64,000 nt of DNA from contig NZ_CP019510.1 in the NCBI RefSeq assembly GCF_002002885.1, positions 5,642,001 to 5,706,000 of the forward strand, written 5' to 3'. Positions 52,001 to 61,599 of this stretch are shown piece by piece (position 1 is the stretch's first letter; every line of letters begins with the position of its first letter). A program made the position numbers and the translations under genes. This DNA comes from Janthinobacterium sp. LM6. Its GTDB lineage: Bacteria > Pseudomonadota > Gammaproteobacteria > Burkholderiales > Burkholderiaceae_D. The notes under the pieces are model-generated. The model was not told the origin of the DNA and did not search any database. It saw only the letters and a program-made list of their open reading frames with translations.

Positions 52001-54312
52001 TGGAGCGCGGGCGCCGTGGCCAAGGGAAGGCCGATCACATTGCCGTTGCCGGCCACAGGCGCGGCCTGGCGCGGCTTGCGCAATTCGAACGGACCGCCTT
52101 CGCGCACGCGCTCGGCCGCCGCCAGCAGCATGCCGGCCTCGCGCTCTCGCCCTGCCCCGCCTTCCAGTTCCGCCACCCATTCACTGAGCTGGTACCAGCC
52201 GTAGTTCAGCAGGGTAAACAGATCGTCGCTGACGGGGCGCGCTTCGGCCAGCCAGGTATTCATGACGCGCTCGATGGCGCCGGCCGCCTCGGCAAACTGC
52301 GCCAGGCCGATCATGCGGCTGCTGCCCTTCAAGGTGTGGAACGAGCGGCGCAGCATGGCCAGATGGTCGCCGCTGGCAGCCTGCTCGCGCGGCAGGGCCA
52401 GGGTGGTGTCGACAAAGGCCAGCACTTCGCGCGCTTCGGCGATGAAAATATCGAGCATCTCAGCGTCGACATCGGTCACTGCCGGCAAGGCATCCATGCC
52501 GGCAGGCGCGGCAGGCGACAGGGCCTGGTCGAGCAAGGGTACGGGCACGGCACCGGCGGCGGCGACTTTTTCAAATGGCAGGGCGCGGAAGGCGCCGGCG
52601 GCCGCGTCGAAATGGAAACGCCCGCTGGCCGCCTGCGCGTTACGGCCCAGCATATCGACAAAAAATCCCAGCGCACTGACATTTTGCGCGATCTCGTCGA
52701 GCGCCTCGGTCTGCGCCTCCGCATTGGCATCCGCCTTGGCGTCGCCATCGGCCAGCTGCCGCACGGCCGCATCGACCTGCAGCACGGCGGCGCGCGCCTC
52801 GTCCTGTTCCAGCCCGGCCAACTGCTGCTGCAACTGCTCCAGCACGGGCGCGACGCCATCGAGTGCCCCCGCCTTCGCCCCCGCTGCATCCGCGTAATAC
52901 GCATTGAGCACCTTTTCCACCTGGCGCAGGCCCGTCTTCATTTCCTCGGCCAGCACGGCCACCGTCTGCCCCTGTTCGATCTGGCGCGACAGCTCGCCCG
53001 CCGTGACGGGCGGCGGCGCTTCGCCAGCCAGCAGCGCCTGCAGGCGCGCGGCGATGGTTTCCGCATTGCCGGCGAAATCGTCGGGCAGGCGGCGCACCTG
53101 CTCCAGGCCCGTATCGGCAAACAGCAGCGCCATGCCGATTTCATTTTCCAGGGCCGCACTGCGCCCGCTGGCCACGGCTTGCCGCGCCACGGCCGCGCAT
53201 TCGCGCAACAGGCTGGCCAGGGCCGGCTGCTTCAGGGACTCCGCATGCGCGGCCACCTGTTGCAACGATGCGTCAAAATCCGTGCCCAGGGCGGGATCGA
53301 GGTCAGCTTGCGCCAGGCGGCTCCAGCTGGCACGCGCCTGCGCCAGTGCCGTGCGGGCGCCTTGCAAGGCCTTTTGGTCGACCTGGCCGTAGCGCCGCGT
53401 TTCCACGTCGGCGGGCAGCATGCCTTCCAGCGCGAAGGCGGCGCGCAGCTGGCGCGCCTCCGGCGTCGGCGCGTGTGCCGCGGCGATGAAGAACAGGGCG
53501 TCGCGCAGCATCGCTTCGGGCAGGCTGGCCGTCCCCTGCGCCAGGCGGCGCAACTGCAGATTGATCAGGCCGAACAACTGTTTGACGTTGAGCGTGCCCA
53601 TGCCCTCACCGCTGGCCGCCAGCCCGGCAAACGCCTGCATGGCGAACCAGAAGGTGCGCGCCGGCGCCTCCTGCTGCGCGTCGGCCACCAGGGCCAGCGT
53701 GGCGTGCAGGTCGCCGGCGTGCTGGCGCCGCGCCGCATCATCCTGCGCCTTCAGGAACGGCAGCAGGGACTTTTCAAAGCGCCCGCGCCAGGCCGGATAA
53801 TCGGCCACCGGCGGCGCGTCCGCCAGCGCAATCGCATGCCCTTCCAGCACCGTCGTGGGCGGAAAAAACAGGTCGGCAGGGTGGATGCGCTCGGCGCCCA
53901 GCATGGTTTGCAGGTCGCGGTAGTAGGGGAACAAGCGCGTCGGCTGCGGCGGCGTGCCGGCCACCAGGTCTTCCAGGTATTCGCTCAGGGCCTGATACAG
54001 TTCGGCGACGACTTGCGCATGGTCCAGCGTGTATTCCAGGCTGCCGTCGCGAAAGCGCGAAAGCGCCTGCTCCGCGCCATCCGTCAGCAGGCTGGCGCCG
54101 GCCACGTCGACCATCACCAGTGCGCCATGTGCCTGGTGCAGGTGCGAGCGCGCATGCTGCAGGGCCGTGGCGCGTTCCTCGCGCTCGCGGCCACCCGCCT
54201 CGAACAAAGCTGTTTTCGAGCGGCCCAGCGCTTCGCGGATTTCCACCATCACCCACGACAAAGGTTCGCTGTCGAACGGCTTGGACTGCAGTGGACTATC
54301 AGGTGTGCTCAT
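49021..54312 (-). CDS. chpA: ChpA-type CheA/response-regulator hybrid of the Pil-Chp system
   Basis: Cytosolic hybrid kinase of 1763 residues controlling type IV pilus motility. Three clear Hpt histidines are H659 (SFHTLKGSSRMIGL), H828 (AVHTLAGTSGTVGF) and H1078 (TLHTVKGSARMAGA). The first 600 residues look like decayed helical Hpt-type repeats. Then come the P3-like dimer region (about 1150-1300) and the ATPase with HLLRNAIVHG (1341-1350), DDGAGL and GRGFGMD. A CheW domain (about 1475-1615) and a receiver with D1645/D1646, D1693 and K1745 complete it. P. aeruginosa ChpA is longer and has more phosphotransfer sites, so this is a reduced version. It is last in the pilG-pilH-pilI-pilJ-chpA run. 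Confidence 0.93.
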   Translation of the reverse strand: MSTPDSPLQSKPFDSEPLSWVMVEIREALGRSKTALFEAGGREREERATALQHARSHLHQAHGALVMVDVAGASLLTDGAEQALSRFRDGSLEYTLDHAQVVAELYQALSEYLEDLVAGTPPQPTRLFPYYRDLQTMLGAERIHPADLFFPPTTVLEGHAIALADAPPVADYPAWRGRFEKSLLPFLKAQDDAARRQHAGDLHATLALVADAQQEAPARTFWFAMQAFAGLAASGEGMGTLNVKQLFGLINLQLRRLAQGTASLPEAMLRDALFFIAAAHAPTPEARQLRAAFALEGMLPADVETRRYGQVDQKALQGARTALAQARASWSRLAQADLDPALGTDFDASLQQVAAHAESLKQPALASLLRECAAVARQAVASGRSAALENEIGMALLFADTGLEQVRRLPDDFAGNAETIAARLQALLAGEAPPPVTAGELSRQIEQGQTVAVLAEEMKTGLRQVEKVLNAYYADAAGAKAGALDGVAPVLEQLQQQLAGLEQDEARAAVLQVDAAVRQLADGDAKADANAEAQTEALDEIAQNVSALGFFVDMLGRNAQAASGRFHFDAAAGAFRALPFEKVAAAGAVPVPLLDQALSPAAPAGMDALPAVTDVDAEMLDIFIAEAREVLAFVDTTLALPREQAASGDHLAMLRRSFHTLKGSSRMIGLAQFAEAAGAIERVMNTWLAEARPVSDDLFTLLNYGWYQLSEWVAELEGGAGREREAGMLLAAAERVREGGPFELRKPRQAAPVAGNGNVIGLPLATAPALHEALDDHLKHVGELRISLPLYNIYLAETDELLRVLTRDFGEWRHEQRAVSVEALQAVHTLAGTSGTVGFQSLRDLAHALETVIETVVSPLAGLRAEQHDVLEQATQRIGQMLQAFALGDLAPTQPDMIEALNTLWRALTAPPGESKEERLDALFAAAYASIVGSPAHPAEALPDALAEVPVPQLEPLFQATYASIVADALQPAAAEVPPPAPVHDSGASDDLFDAGFEHAPPLEHAAPEAPAPAIMPADAAALLAASAGISDELDLDLLSVFLEEGADLLPQIGEALRSWQQQAHDSGQAQMLLRTLHTVKGSARMAGAMRLGQHAHEIETHIENMLHAGTATPQAFEELLAHYDHALHLFEQLQQPLLPLPGMEDTPVAEPKAALVRVRADILDRLVNQAGEVSITRSKMENEVGVLGASLSEFSDNLARLRRQLREVEMQAESQIASRMAVGSERDFDPLEFDRFTRLQELTRMMAESVNDVASFHENLSHSVDAVTDDLVLQARLTRELQRDLMQIRMVPFASIAERLFRVARQSAKEVDKRVNLDIRGGGVEIDRSVLERMAAPFEHLLRNAIVHGVEPRDARLVAGKSETGELLVQVSQQGNEVAIAFSDDGAGLDLERICAKAHGAGLLATDAPLTDAQAAELIFTPGFSTADSLTELAGRGFGMDIVRSEALALGGRVETLTQAGLGMRFTIHLPLTLAVTQVVLLAANGKTYALPSVLVEQVLHLKGEQLEQVRAAGCIESHGQSLALHHLSAMLGETPALQATQRYAPVLLLRNGNDRLALQVDDVVGNREVVVKHVGPQLARMPGIAGATVLGTGDIVLILNPVALAQHLEHHPELLSQYALASREQRAVSSALAVPVVRVMVVDDSLTVRRVMQRLFEREGYQVLLAKDGVDALEQLHALEPAAIPALLLIDVEMPRMDGFDLTRNVRSDDKTRAIPVIMITSRSADKHRAHAFELGVNAYFGKPFQEEELLAEVGRLLTES

Positions 54313-54353
54313 GCATGCCTCGGTAAGGAATTCGCCCTGGACTGGCGCGGCGT

Positions 54354-56591
54354 TCAGGCGGCGACGCGGAAGCGCGACACCGAATTTTTCAGTTCCTGCG
54401 CCAGCATCGACAGTTTATGGATCGATTGCGCCGTTTGCTGCGTGCCATCCTGGGTCTGCTCCGTCACGCTCAGGATATGCTGGATATTCAAGGCCACGCC
54501 GCTGGCCGAACCGGCCTGCGTGCCGGTGGCGAACGAGATGCCCTGGATCAGTTCAGCCAGGTGTTTCGACACCTGGCTGATATCGTTCAAGGCCGCGCCG
54601 GCCGCGTCGGACAGGCGCGCGCCCTCGACCACGCCCTGCGTGGAGGTTTCCATCGCCCGCGTCGCATCCTGGGTATCGGCCTGGATGGTGCGCACCAGCG
54701 CGCCGATCTGCTTGGCGGCGGCGGCCGAGCGTTCGGCCAGGCGCTGCACTTCCTCGGCGACGACGGAAAAGCCGCGCCCCGCCTCGCCAGCCGAGGCGGC
54801 CTGGATGGCCGCGTTCAGCGCCAGCACGTTGGTCTGCTCGGTGATGTCGGAAATGAGCTCGGTGATTTCGCCGATTTCCTGCGACGATTCGCCCAGGCGC
54901 TTGATGCGCTTGGAGGTATCCTGGATCTGCTCGCGGATTTCATGCATGCCTTTGATGGCGTTTTCCACCGCCGTCGAACCCTGCTGCGCGGCCGCCACCG
55001 ACTGGCGCGCCACGTCGGCCGAGACACTGGCCGATTTCGACACGTCGGTAATCGCATTGGCCATCTTGACCACGGTGGCGCTGACGCCCTGGATTTCGCG
55101 CGACTGCTGCTGCGACGCGATCAGCAGCTTGCTGGAGATGCTTTGCGCCTGCGTCGAGGCGCGGTTGACCTGTTCGGCCGTCGCCGTCACCCTGCCCACC
55201 AGGCCGCGCAATTCCTCGACCGTGTAATTGACGGAATCGGCGATGGCGCCCGTGATGTCTTCCGACACGGTGGCCTGTACCGTCAGGTCGCCGTCGGCGA
55301 CCTTCTGCAATTCGTTCATCAGGCGCAGGATGGCCGCCTGGTTCTGTTCATTCTTGGCCTTGGCCTGCTCCTCCTGTTCCTGCGACAGCAGGCGCAGGAT
55401 TTCCGCTTCCTGGCGCCGCCGCTCGGCGTCGCGCGTGCGGTTGACGGAGTCCTGCAGCAGCACCCTGCCGATGCCCGCCGCCGCGATCAGGGTCAGCAGC
55501 ACGCCGCCGACCATCATCCAGAAGGCGACGCCCAGGGTTTCCTGGTTCACGTGGTACATCTGCTGCAGCAGGGTCAATCGCTGGCGCAGGTCTTCGTTCT
55601 CGTTGAAGATCAGCTGTTCGGCACTTTTCGCCGAACTGAATTTGTCGAGCCGGTCGAGTATCGATGAGACCAGCTTCTGGTAAGTATCGAAACTGGCCTT
55701 CAGCGCCACGAGCCGGTCGCGCAGTTCGGCGTCGCGCGTGGGCGCCAATTGCAGCGACACGCTGCCATTGAGCAGGCCTTCGACGGCCGTGCGGAAATAC
55801 GTCGTGTCGCGCCCCAGCGAAAACGCCGTTTCCGAGCTGATGCTGCCCGACGACAGGAACTCGCTGGCGCTGCGGCTCATGCGCTGGCTCAGCATCATCA
55901 GGCGGCCGATGACGGCCAGATCGCGCGCATTGCCGCCGCGCTGCACCTTCAGCGCCGCGACTTCCTCGGTCTGCGCCAGCAGCGCCGGCGACAGCGCATT
56001 CAATTGCTGCAAGGTCTTGTCGAATTCGCCCAGTTCCGGTTTCAGGCGCAGGATGGTACTGGCCGCGCGGTCGCTGCTGGCCCACTTCTTGCGCGCGTCG
56101 GCCACCGCCGCCAGCAGCGCGGAACGCGACTCGCCGATATCGCGGCCGTGATACGTCCCGCCGCGCAGCATCAGGCGGAAATCCTGGTTCAGTTCATTGC
56201 GGCTTTCCTCGAGCTGGCGGAAGGCTTCCGGATTGCCTTGCACGGCGTTCGGCGCGGCCTTGCCGATGCGCTGCGAATGCATTAGCGCGTCGCTGGCCAG
56301 CTGCGTCTGCGCCGAGGCGATGTTGCCGCTGCGCGTGTTCAGCCCGACGAACAGCAGGCTGGCGGCCAGGCTCAAGGCCATCACCGTCGACAGAATGCTC
56401 AATTGTTTTTGCAGCGGAAAATGGCCGATCAGCGGCAGCCTCCAGTCCCCGGCCGGCGCGCTGGCCAGCGACTTGCGCCGTCCCAGCGCGTCGCGCAGGC
56501 GCAGCGGCAGGTCGGCCGTCGATGCCGGTGCTTCCGGAGCGTGCTGCGCTTCGGGCATGCCGGCCGCCAGGATAGGGGAATGGGCACCCAT
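54354..56591 (-). CDS. pilJ: Methyl-accepting chemotaxis protein PilJ
   Basis: Membrane chemoreceptor of 745 residues. Two helices (near residues 75-95 and 350-375) bracket a periplasmic sensor with two PilJ-type modules. HAMP and a signalling tip with [32 protein letters not shown] follow. The start at 56591 overlaps the pilI stop by one base (TGATG). It would sense surface contact or pilus state and feed PilI and ChpA. No pilK methyltransferase or chpB methylesterase gene is in the run. Confidence 0.92.
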   Translation of the reverse strand: MGAHSPILAAGMPEAQHAPEAPASTADLPLRLRDALGRRKSLASAPAGDWRLPLIGHFPLQKQLSILSTVMALSLAASLLFVGLNTRSGNIASAQTQLASDALMHSQRIGKAAPNAVQGNPEAFRQLEESRNELNQDFRLMLRGGTYHGRDIGESRSALLAAVADARKKWASSDRAASTILRLKPELGEFDKTLQQLNALSPALLAQTEEVAALKVQRGGNARDLAVIGRLMMLSQRMSRSASEFLSSGSISSETAFSLGRDTTYFRTAVEGLLNGSVSLQLAPTRDAELRDRLVALKASFDTYQKLVSSILDRLDKFSSAKSAEQLIFNENEDLRQRLTLLQQMYHVNQETLGVAFWMMVGGVLLTLIAAAGIGRVLLQDSVNRTRDAERRRQEAEILRLLSQEQEEQAKAKNEQNQAAILRLMNELQKVADGDLTVQATVSEDITGAIADSVNYTVEELRGLVGRVTATAEQVNRASTQAQSISSKLLIASQQQSREIQGVSATVVKMANAITDVSKSASVSADVARQSVAAAQQGSTAVENAIKGMHEIREQIQDTSKRIKRLGESSQEIGEITELISDITEQTNVLALNAAIQAASAGEAGRGFSVVAEEVQRLAERSAAAAKQIGALVRTIQADTQDATRAMETSTQGVVEGARLSDAAGAALNDISQVSKHLAELIQGISFATGTQAGSASGVALNIQHILSVTEQTQDGTQQTAQSIHKLSMLAQELKNSVSRFRVAA

Positions 56592-57217
56592 CAGCAAATA
56601 TCCTTGTGGTCAGGGGGGCCGTCAAAGCCGGCGTCGAGGAAGCGTGCCGACTGCGCCAGCTGCGCCAGGTCCAGGCGCAGCCACTGCTGCCCTTCGCTGT
56701 CGCGCAGCGCCTGCGACGCCCAGGACGGCGGCGCATCCGGCAAGGGGATGGATTGCATCGTGCGCAGCTGGCGCAAGCCCAGCACGCGTTCGACCAGCAA
56801 AGCGCAATTGAGACCCAGGCGGGGAGAAAACGTGATGATGCGGCAGTAATTGCCGGGCGCGCAAGCCGCTTCGCCCATGTAGCGGGCCAGGTCGACGACC
56901 CCCGTCAGGCGTCCGCGCATGGCCGCCAGGCCCAGGTACCAGTCCTGCGCCAGCGGCACGCCCTGGATCTGCACGCCGGCGGCAATGACGATTTCGCCGA
57001 GCTGCGTCAAGTCGAGCAGGCACGGCCGGCCACCGAGCATCACGCCCAGTTCCTTGCGCGCCGCCAGCGTGCCGCTGCGCGCGGCCTGTATCCGCTCGAT
57101 CAATTGCAGCTGATACTGGCGCAAGCGCCCCTGCCGCGCACCCGTCTCGAAAGACGGCATGGCGGCGGCAGGCGGAAAGGCCGCTGTGGACACGCCGTGA
57201 CCTGGCATCGTCTGCAT
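56591..57217 (-). CDS. pilI: CheW-like adaptor PilI
   Basis: Cytosolic scaffold of 208 residues coupling PilJ to ChpA. An N-terminal extension of about 55 residues precedes a CheW-type domain: [31 protein letters not shown] and [14 protein letters not shown]. It lies between pilH (2 bases upstream) and pilJ (1-base overlap). Confidence 0.87.
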   Translation of the reverse strand: MQTMPGHGVSTAAFPPAAAMPSFETGARQGRLRQYQLQLIERIQAARSGTLAARKELGVMLGGRPCLLDLTQLGEIVIAAGVQIQGVPLAQDWYLGLAAMRGRLTGVVDLARYMGEAACAPGNYCRIITFSPRLGLNCALLVERVLGLRQLRTMQSIPLPDAPPSWASQALRDSEGQQWLRLDLAQLAQSARFLDAGFDGPPDHKDIC

Positions 57218-57219
57218 GC

Positions 57220-57585
57220 TCAGGAAATCGCGGCGATCTTGGCCAACAGCTCGGCTTCGACCACCGGCTTGACCAGGTAATCGCGCGCGCCCTGGCGCAA
57301 GCCCCAGATGCGGTCCGTTTCCTGGCTCTTGCTGGAGCAGATAATCACCGGCACGTCCTGCAGTTCGGGATCGCGCGCGATGGCGCGCGTGATCTGGAAG
57401 CCATTCGCACCGGGCATCACCACGTCCATCAGGATCAGGTCGGGCCTGGCCTGCTTGAGTTGCGCCAGCGCGTCGGCGCCATCCTGCGCCGTGAGGACGG
57501 CGTAACCGGCACGCACCAGGATCTCGCTCAGGTAATAGCGTTCTGTCGGCGAGTCGTCGACGATCAGAATTGTGTGTATGGCCAT
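57220..57585 (-). CDS. pilH: Twitching-motility response regulator PilH
   Basis: Stand-alone receiver domain of 121 residues: ILIVDDSPTERYYLSEIL with the acidic pair, phosphoacceptor D in LILMDVVMPGANGFQITRAI, and lysine in YLVKPV. PilH is thought to act as phosphate sink or to favour pilus retraction. The start at 57585 (MAIHTILIVDD) fits the family. It follows pilG by 36 bases. Confidence 0.9.
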   Translation of the reverse strand: MAIHTILIVDDSPTERYYLSEILVRAGYAVLTAQDGADALAQLKQARPDLILMDVVMPGANGFQITRAIARDPELQDVPVIICSSKSQETDRIWGLRQGARDYLVKPVVEAELLAKIAAIS

Positions 57586-57621
57586 CTGCTTCCTTGCTGC
57601 GTTGTCAATCAATAAAACCAC

Positions 57622-58044
57622 TTACTCAAAATGCCTGGCCAGGTGCAGCCGCACGGCCTCCAGCAGCGCCTCGCGCGCCAGCGGCTTGGCCAGGCAGGCG
57701 CTGGCGCCTGCCATGGCGCCGCGCGCGCGGTCGAACAGGCCCTCCTTCGACGACAGCATCAGCACCGGCGTGGCGTGATACGCCGCGCTGGCCTTGATCA
57801 GCGCGCAGGTGCGGTAGCCGTCCAGGCGCGGCATCACAATGTCGCACACGATCAGCGCCGGCCGGCAGTCGGCGATCTTGGCCAGGGCCTCGAAGCCGTT
57901 TTCCGCCACCACCACACGATAACCGGCCTCGCCCAGGATTTTCGCGGCCGCGCTGCGTATCGTCGCGCTGTCGTCGATGACGAGTATCGTGGTGCCTGTG
58001 CACGCGGCATCGGCCGGCGCCTCGGGCAAAAAGGGACGCGTCAT
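57622..58044 (-). CDS. pilG: Twitching-motility response regulator PilG
   Basis: Receiver protein of 140 residues: a short lead, then TTILVIDDSATIRSAAAKIL, phosphoacceptor in LIVCDIVMPRLDGYRTCALI, and lysine in ACLAKPLAREALL. PilG favours pilus extension in P. aeruginosa. It is first in the chemosensory run; its promoter must lie in the short region before rubredoxin's stop. Confidence 0.9.
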   Translation of the reverse strand: MTRPFLPEAPADAACTGTTILVIDDSATIRSAAAKILGEAGYRVVVAENGFEALAKIADCRPALIVCDIVMPRLDGYRTCALIKASAAYHATPVLMLSSKEGLFDRARGAMAGASACLAKPLAREALLEAVRLHLARHFE

Positions 58045-58079
58045 GTGATTATTCGACAATCTTTCATACCATAGCACAG

Positions 58080-58106
58080 GCTGCCGCGATACCTGCGTGC
58101 GGCAGC
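58080..58106. terminator. Hairpin between the rubredoxin gene and pilG
   Basis: GCTGCCGC / GCGGCAGC around 11 bases. No T run follows on the minus strand, so termination by the intrinsic route would be weak. Confidence 0.4.
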
Positions 58107-58129
58107 GGCATCCCATGGACTGCGATCAA

Positions 58130-58321
58130 TTACAGCGCCACCATCTCGAAATCATCCTTGCGCGCACCGCATTCAGGGCAGGTCCAGTTCATCGGAACAT
58201 CGGCCCAACGCGTGCCCGGAGCGATGTCTTCGTCGGGCAGACCGGCCGCTTCATCATAAACCCAGCCGCAAATAAGACACATCCACGTTTGGAATTGCTG
58301 CGTTGTTTCGTTGCTACTCAC
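58130..58321 (-). CDS. Rubredoxin
   Basis: Small iron electron carrier of 63 residues. The four cysteine ligands are in WMCLICGWVYDEAAG and WTCPECGARKDDFEMV. An N-terminal extension of about ten residues (SSNETTQQFQ) precedes the fold. The start is taken as GTG at 58321 with GAAGGG upstream; the longest frame begins at a TTG at 58342. It is divergent from thiD with a 57-base shared promoter region. Confidence 0.92.
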   Translation of the reverse strand: MSSNETTQQFQTWMCLICGWVYDEAAGLPDEDIAPGTRWADVPMNWTCPECGARKDDFEMVAL

Positions 58322-58378
58322 GTTCTGCCACCCTTCAATCAAGTAAAATGCTGAATTAGGTATCTTAATCTACCCGCC

Positions 58379-59236
58379 GTGCAAAACCAAACTTCTCCCC
58401 TCATATTAAGCTTCGGCGTGTCCGATCCGGTCGGCGCGATCGGCATCCAGGCCGACCTGGCCACGTTTTCAGCCTTCGGCTGCCATGGCCTGTCCGTCAC
58501 CACGGGCCTGTTGATCAGCGATACGGCGCGCGTGGAAGACGTGCAAGCTGTCGATCCGGACTGGGTTTCCGACCAGGCGCGCGTACTGCTGGAAGACATG
58601 TCCGTGGCCGCCATCAAGATCGGCGCGCTGGGCAGCGTGGAAAACGTCACGGCCATCGCCGAAATCGTCTCCGACTATCCGAACGTGCCGCTGATCCTCG
58701 ACCCCTTCATTTCGGCGCTGCCGGAACAGGGCATGGACGACGAAGACATCCTCACGGCCGTGCGCCAGCTGCTGATCCCGCAAACGACCCTGCTGGTGCT
58801 CTCGCCGGTGGAACTGGAACGCCTGGCCGAGACCTGGCGCGATGCCGACCCGGACGACACATTACAAAACGACGTCGATTACCTGGTGGCGCTGGGCTGC
58901 GAATACGTGCTCGTCACCGGCATGCCGGCCGACGCCAGCAAGTCCGGCACGGCCGAAGGCAAGCTGCGCGCCAATACCCTGTTCGGCGAGGACGGCGTGG
59001 TGCGCCACGACGAATGGCAGCACCTGCCCGGCATCTTCAACGGCGCCGGCAGCACCCTGTCGGCCGCGGCCACCGCCCTGCTGGCCCTGGCGGAAAACGA
59101 AGACGATGTGCCGCAGGTAGTCGTGGCGGCGCAGGAATTTACCACCGGCGCGCTGGCCCACGCGCAGCGCCACGGCATGGGCAAGCTGGTGCCGAACCGG
59201 CTGTTCCGGCAGCAGCGCCAGCGCGGCGCCCAATAA
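58379..59236 (+). CDS. thiD: Hydroxymethylpyrimidine/phosphomethylpyrimidine kinase
   Basis: Cytosolic ribokinase-fold kinase of the thiamine pathway, 285 residues. Marks are LSFGVSDPVGAIGIQADLATFSAFGCHG, where the usual GGAGIQAD is VGAIGIQAD, and the C-terminal anion-hole part GIFNGAGSTLSAAATALLA, where the usual GTGCT is NGAGST. These changes are seen in a betaproteobacterial ThiD branch, so kinase activity is likely but not certain. Start is GTG at 58379. hemL follows on the same strand. Confidence 0.85.
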   Translation: MQNQTSPLILSFGVSDPVGAIGIQADLATFSAFGCHGLSVTTGLLISDTARVEDVQAVDPDWVSDQARVLLEDMSVAAIKIGALGSVENVTAIAEIVSDYPNVPLILDPFISALPEQGMDDEDILTAVRQLLIPQTTLLVLSPVELERLAETWRDADPDDTLQNDVDYLVALGCEYVLVTGMPADASKSGTAEGKLRANTLFGEDGVVRHDEWQHLPGIFNGAGSTLSAAATALLALAENEDDVPQVVVAAQEFTTGALAHAQRHGMGKLVPNRLFRQQRQRGAQ

Positions 59237-59281
59237 GTACAGACGACACAGACAACGATCCACTTTCAAGGCACGATTATC

Positions 59282-60571
59282 ATGACGACGACTTCACAAA
59301 ACGACATCCTGTTTGCCCGCGCACAAAAAACCACGCCAGGCGGCGTCAATTCGCCCGTGCGCGCCTTCCGCTCCGTGGGCGGCACGCCGCGCTTCATCAC
59401 GCGCGCCGAAGGCCCGTACTTCTGGGACGCGGATGGCAAGCGCTATATCGACTACATCGGCTCCTGGGGCCCGGCGATCGTCGGCCACGCCCACCCGGAA
59501 GTGGTAAAGGCGGTACAGGATGCGGCCGCGCTGGGCCTGTCGTTCGGCGCGCCGACCGAAGGCGAAGTGCTGATGGCCGAGGAAATCACGCGCCTGGTGC
59601 CGTCGATCGAGCAGGTACGCCTGGTGTCGTCGGGCACGGAAGCGACCATGAGCGCCCTGCGCCTGGCGCGCGGCGCCACGGGCCGCGACAAGATCGTCAA
59701 GTTCGAAGGCTGCTACCACGGCCACGCCGATTCGCTGCTGGTGAAGGCGGGCAGCGGCCTGCTCACCTTCGGCAACCCGACGTCGGCCGGCGTGCCGGAA
59801 GACTTCGTGAAACACACGCTGGTGCTCGACTATAACAACGTGGAACAACTGAAGGACGCCTTCGACAGCTTCGGCGCGGAAATCGCCTGCGTCATCGTCG
59901 AACCGGTGGCCGGCAACATGAACCTGGTGAAAGCCACGCCGGCATTCCTGCAGGCGATGCGCGAACTGTGCACGCAGCACGGCGCCCTGCTCATTTTCGA
60001 TGAAGTCATGTGCGGCTTGCGCGTGGCCCTGGGCGGCGCGCAGGCGCTGTACGGCATCCAGCCGGACCTCACGGCGCTGGGCAAGGTGATCGGCGGCGGC
60101 ATGCCGGTGGCGGCCTTCGGCGGCAGCGCGGCGCTGATGCACCATATGGCACCGCTGGGCGCCGTCTACCAGGCCGGCACCTTGTCCGGCAACCCGGTCG
60201 CCGTGGCGGCCGGCATGGCCACCTTGAAACTGATCCAGCAGCCAGGCTTCTACGAGCAGCTGGGCGCCACGGCCAAGCGCCTGGCCGAAGGCCTGACGGC
60301 CGCCGCAAAAGAAGCGGGCGTGGTCTTCTGCGCCGACTATATCGGCGGCATGTTCGGCATCTATTTCAGCGCCACCCCACCGACCAGCTACGCGGAAATG
60401 ATGGCGGGTGACCGCAGCAAGTTCAACGCCTTCTTCCACGCCATGCTGGACGAAGGCGTGTACTTCGCGCCAGCCGCCTTCGAGGCGGGCTTCGTCTCGG
60501 CGCAGCACGACGATGCCGTCATCGACGCCACCATCGCTGCCGCACGCAAGGTGTTTGCCAAGCTCGCGTAA
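59282..60571 (+). CDS. hemL: Glutamate-1-semialdehyde 2,1-aminomutase
   Basis: PLP enzyme of 429 residues converting glutamate-1-semialdehyde to 5-aminolevulinate in haem synthesis. The PLP lysine is K268 in [30 protein letters not shown] and [10 protein letters not shown] are family marks. AAGG stands 11 bases before the ATG. It is the last rightward gene before the convergent HAD gene, whose stop is 2 bases away. Confidence 0.96.
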   Translation: MTTTSQNDILFARAQKTTPGGVNSPVRAFRSVGGTPRFITRAEGPYFWDADGKRYIDYIGSWGPAIVGHAHPEVVKAVQDAAALGLSFGAPTEGEVLMAEEITRLVPSIEQVRLVSSGTEATMSALRLARGATGRDKIVKFEGCYHGHADSLLVKAGSGLLTFGNPTSAGVPEDFVKHTLVLDYNNVEQLKDAFDSFGAEIACVIVEPVAGNMNLVKATPAFLQAMRELCTQHGALLIFDEVMCGLRVALGGAQALYGIQPDLTALGKVIGGGMPVAAFGGSAALMHHMAPLGAVYQAGTLSGNPVAVAAGMATLKLIQQPGFYEQLGATAKRLAEGLTAAAKEAGVVFCADYIGGMFGIYFSATPPTSYAEMMAGDRSKFNAFFHAMLDEGVYFAPAAFEAGFVSAQHDDAVIDATIAAARKVFAKLA

Positions 60572-60573
60572 AG

Positions 60574-61290
60574 TTACACCGCCGCGGTGTCCATCACCGC
60601 GGCCACCAGCGCCGGCAGGCTGGCCATGTCGCTGAACACGACATGCGCGCCAGCCGCCTTCAGGCGCGCTTCCTGGCCGGCGGCGATATGCCCGCCGCCG
60701 ATGAAGCCCAGGACCGTCATGCCCGCCGCCACGGCGGCCGTCACGCCCGTGACGCTGTCTTCCAGCACCAGGCACTGGCCCGGCGGCACGCCGAAAGCTG
60801 CCGCGGCTGCCAGGTACAGGCCCGGATGCGGTTTGGCGTGACCCACCAGGTCCGGCGTGAAAACGCGCTTGTCGAACAGCGGCGCCATGCTGGTCCGCTC
60901 GAGCGACGACAGCACGCGCGCGCTGACGCTGTTCGAGGCCACGGCCTTGGGCAGGGGAATGGCTGCCAGCGCCAGCGCCACGCCGGGCACGGCGCGCAGC
61001 TGCGCATCGCAGGCCACATCGACGGCGTTGCCGATGGCCATGATCTCGTCGGCCGGCAATTGCGGCAAGCCCAGCTCCTTGTAAATGTCCTGCATCAGCG
61101 GCACCAGGCGCTGGCCCAGGCGCGGCTCGATCAAGCCCTGCAGGGTGACGCCCTCGGGCAGGTTGGGCAGGCGCGGCCCCAGCAATTCCAGCAGCGCTTG
61201 CAGGGCCACGGCCTCGCTGTCGACCAGCACGCCGTCGCAGTCGCTGATCAGGTGGGTAAAGCGCGTTGGGATGGTGACGGTATCAGGCAT
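60574..61290 (-). CDS. HAD-superfamily phosphatase (subfamily IA, YieH/GmhB-unlike)
   Basis: Cytosolic phosphatase of 238 residues. The nucleophile motif is LISDCDGVLVDSEAVALQAL, motif II AVASNSVS, and motif III/IV AKPHPGLYLAAAAAFGVPPGQCLVLEDSVTGVTAAVAAGM. It is nearest to the 6-phosphogluconate / sugar phosphatase group. GGAGAG just before 61290 sets the start. Substrate unknown. Confidence 0.87.
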   Translation of the reverse strand: MPDTVTIPTRFTHLISDCDGVLVDSEAVALQALLELLGPRLPNLPEGVTLQGLIEPRLGQRLVPLMQDIYKELGLPQLPADEIMAIGNAVDVACDAQLRAVPGVALALAAIPLPKAVASNSVSARVLSSLERTSMAPLFDKRVFTPDLVGHAKPHPGLYLAAAAAFGVPPGQCLVLEDSVTGVTAAVAAGMTVLGFIGGGHIAAGQEARLKAAGAHVVFSDMASLPALVAAVMDTAAV

Positions 61291-61599
61291 GGACTCTCCA
61301 GAAGGCAACAGTGACGGGAAATGCGGCGGCCAGCCGGCCAAGGCTGGCATCGCAACGATCATAGGTGGAACAGGCGGACGCTACCACGCAGAAAACGTCT
61401 GAATGACGATACTTTTCTGCCAAAGGCAGCCAACGGGGAAAGAATCAGGCGTCAGGCAAGCGGCTACGCGCGAATACCAATTCAATACCACGCAATACCA
61501 GTGATTATCGCTGATTTTTGAAATTGCTGCGCTCGCATTGAAATCCGGACAAGATCCGGTGGTAGCGCCGGGGCGCGGACGCGTCCCGGCGACAAGGGC
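61291..61599. other. Non-coding stretch between the HAD gene and corA
   Basis: 309 bases with no gene seen. Two small hairpins: CCGGA-CAAGA-TCCGG (61545-61559) and GCCGGG...CCCGGC around 61567-61591, just past the corA stop. The latter may end corA transcription although no T run follows. Confidence 0.5.

Noticed and set aside
51673-55227. 1184-codon plus-strand frame over chpA and pilJ
   Set aside because: Crosses the boundary between two real genes and has no recognisable domain.
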